Assembly (NCBI GenBank): GCA_024213275.1
Contig: JANAVG010000003.1
Span: 124,001-188,000 of the forward strand
From: Rossellomorea sp. BNER
Lineage (GTDB): Bacteria; Bacillota; Bacilli; Bacillales; Bacillaceae_B
Direction: 5' to 3'
Length of the DNA stretch: 64,000 nt
Shown in pieces: positions 63,296 to 64,000 of this stretch (positions are counted from its first letter, which is position 1; every line of letters begins with the position of its first letter). The translations under genes were made by a program, and so were the position numbers. The notes beneath the pieces were generated by a model. It did not search any database and was not told the DNA's origin. It was given only the letters and a program-made list of their open reading frames with translations.

Positions 63296-64000
63296 GTGGA
63301 TATAAATCTAAAGGTTAATGGTAAAGCGAGAGGAACCATTCCATATGGATCTATTGCATCTATTCAGTTATACTGTGTTCAACATAACCTTGAGACAGAC
63401 TGGAATGAAGAGCAACGAACACTTGAAATTAAAAGTACTCTAAGGGGGAAAAAGGTGTGGGTGCTCATTAACACAGATAATGAAGAGTTTAATGAACAAA
63501 TCCTAAATAAAATGGATCTTTTTCTTCAACATTACGGAGTCGAGTTAAATAGAGCGGAGAAAAAAAGATATTCTGAAGGTGATTTGTTTGTTGATTTACA
63601 AACGATCAATCAACAAATCGAAAAAGTCGAAATCGCATTAGGAACAAACAAAAGCTTAAAAACTGTAGACGCAAGGGAGAACTTTAAACCTTATCTACGA
63701 CAAGTTGCGTTTAAAGGATATTATTATCTTGAAAATGAACGATCTCATGATATTCCCCATCTTCAATGTACGATTCGATTTTCAGAGCATAACCGTTTTT
63801 TTACAACCGACCTTCCCATCCTTTTATCGAATTGTATCGTAAAGTTTATCCTTCAAAGTGAAAAAACCAATTTCATAGATTTGAATTTAGATGAAGTCCT
63901 GTTTCAATCTAAAGTCACTGAGGTAAAGAAAGAAGTAAAGGGCGAAAATGCTTTGCCATCAAAAAATAAAAATATGAAGAAAGAAATAAATCAAGAAGAA
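63296..64000 (+). CDS. Unrecognised protein, cut by the right window edge
   Basis: The frame is open for 235 codons from GTG 63296 (6 nt after AGGGTG) to the last base. It starts DINLKVNGKARGTIPYG; the first ~90 residues alternate beta-type segments, followed by LFVDLQTINQQIEKVEIAL and further beta-rich parts (YLRQVAFKGYYYL, HLQCTIRFSEHNRF), then a Lys/Asn/Glu-rich tail from ~residue 210 that runs out of the window. No signal peptide or known motif. A CATATGATA box at 63254-63262 fits a sigma-K -10 but has no good -35. It may be another sporulation protein; this is a guess. Confidence 0.6.
   Translation, partial: MDINLKVNGKARGTIPYGSIASIQLYCVQHNLETDWNEEQRTLEIKSTLRGKKVWVLINTDNEEFNEQILNKMDLFLQHYGVELNRAEKKRYSEGDLFVDLQTINQQIEKVEIALGTNKSLKTVDARENFKPYLRQVAFKGYYYLENERSHDIPHLQCTIRFSEHNRFFTTDLPILLSNCIVKFILQSEKTNFIDLNLDEVLFQSKVTEVKKEVKGENALPSKNKNMKKEINQEE

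Overview
The window is a chromosomal segment of a low-GC, endospore-forming Bacillaceae species. The left part has the Bacillus order ylxY-mlpA-ymxH-spoVFAB-asd-dapG-dapA-tepA-ylzJ-spoIIIE-ymfC-[nucleoside ABC transporter]-ymfFHIJKM-pgsA-cinA-recA-rny-ymdB-spoVS. It contains sporulation genes (spoVFA/B, spoIIIE, spoVS) and sigma-K- and sigma-H-like promoters. Protein identities with B. subtilis are recalled from memory; no search was run. I saw no tRNA, rRNA, CRISPR array or transposase.

Region 1 (1-10.2 kb): a polysaccharide-deacetylase-like protein cut by the window edge, an M16 peptidase, a PRC-barrel protein, dipicolinate synthase, the asd-dapG-dapA lysine/dipicolinate precursor operon, a PlsY-like protein where rnjB usually sits, then tepA and ylzJ. 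Region 2 (10.4-18.9 kb): spoIIIE, a GntR regulator, and a BMP-lipoprotein nucleoside-type ABC transporter. Three copies of one 13-bp pseudopalindrome and a cre-like site suggest a local regulon. Region 3 (19.2-32.3 kb): a DUF4309-like/GH3 fusion, ymfF/H/I/J/K/M, pgsA, cinA, recA (with a LexA box) and rny. Region 4 (32.5-40.7 kb): a DDAH-family hydrolase, a preQ1 riboswitch with queCDE, ymdB, spoVS, an M19 dipeptidase and korAB.

Region 5 (40.7-64 kb) is the accessory part, lying where many Bacillaceae go from korAB straight to miaB-ymcA-cotE-mutS. It opens with a probable spore-surface group: two coiled-coil proteins, a 395-residue protein with 16 cysteines, a 45-residue peptide ending in a Cys-Gly-Cys tail, and a JAMM metalloprotease. 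A glycan locus follows: five glycosyltransferases, a GalE-like epimerase, a three-gene UDP-6-deoxy-L-HexNAc set, a further sugar-nucleotide SDR and a beta-propeller-like protein. Last comes a complete sulfate-to-sulfate-ester set: SLC13 permease, ATP sulfurylase, APS kinase, a PAPS-type sulfotransferase and a CysQ PAP phosphatase, with no PAPS reductase or sulfite reductase. Several promoters in the block match the sigma-K pattern (AC, 16-17 nt, CATANNNTA).

My main inference is that region 5 makes a sulfated glycan, or glycoprotein, for the spore surface late in the mother cell. The enzymes are read from sequence motifs; the spore location and the sulfated product are inference.
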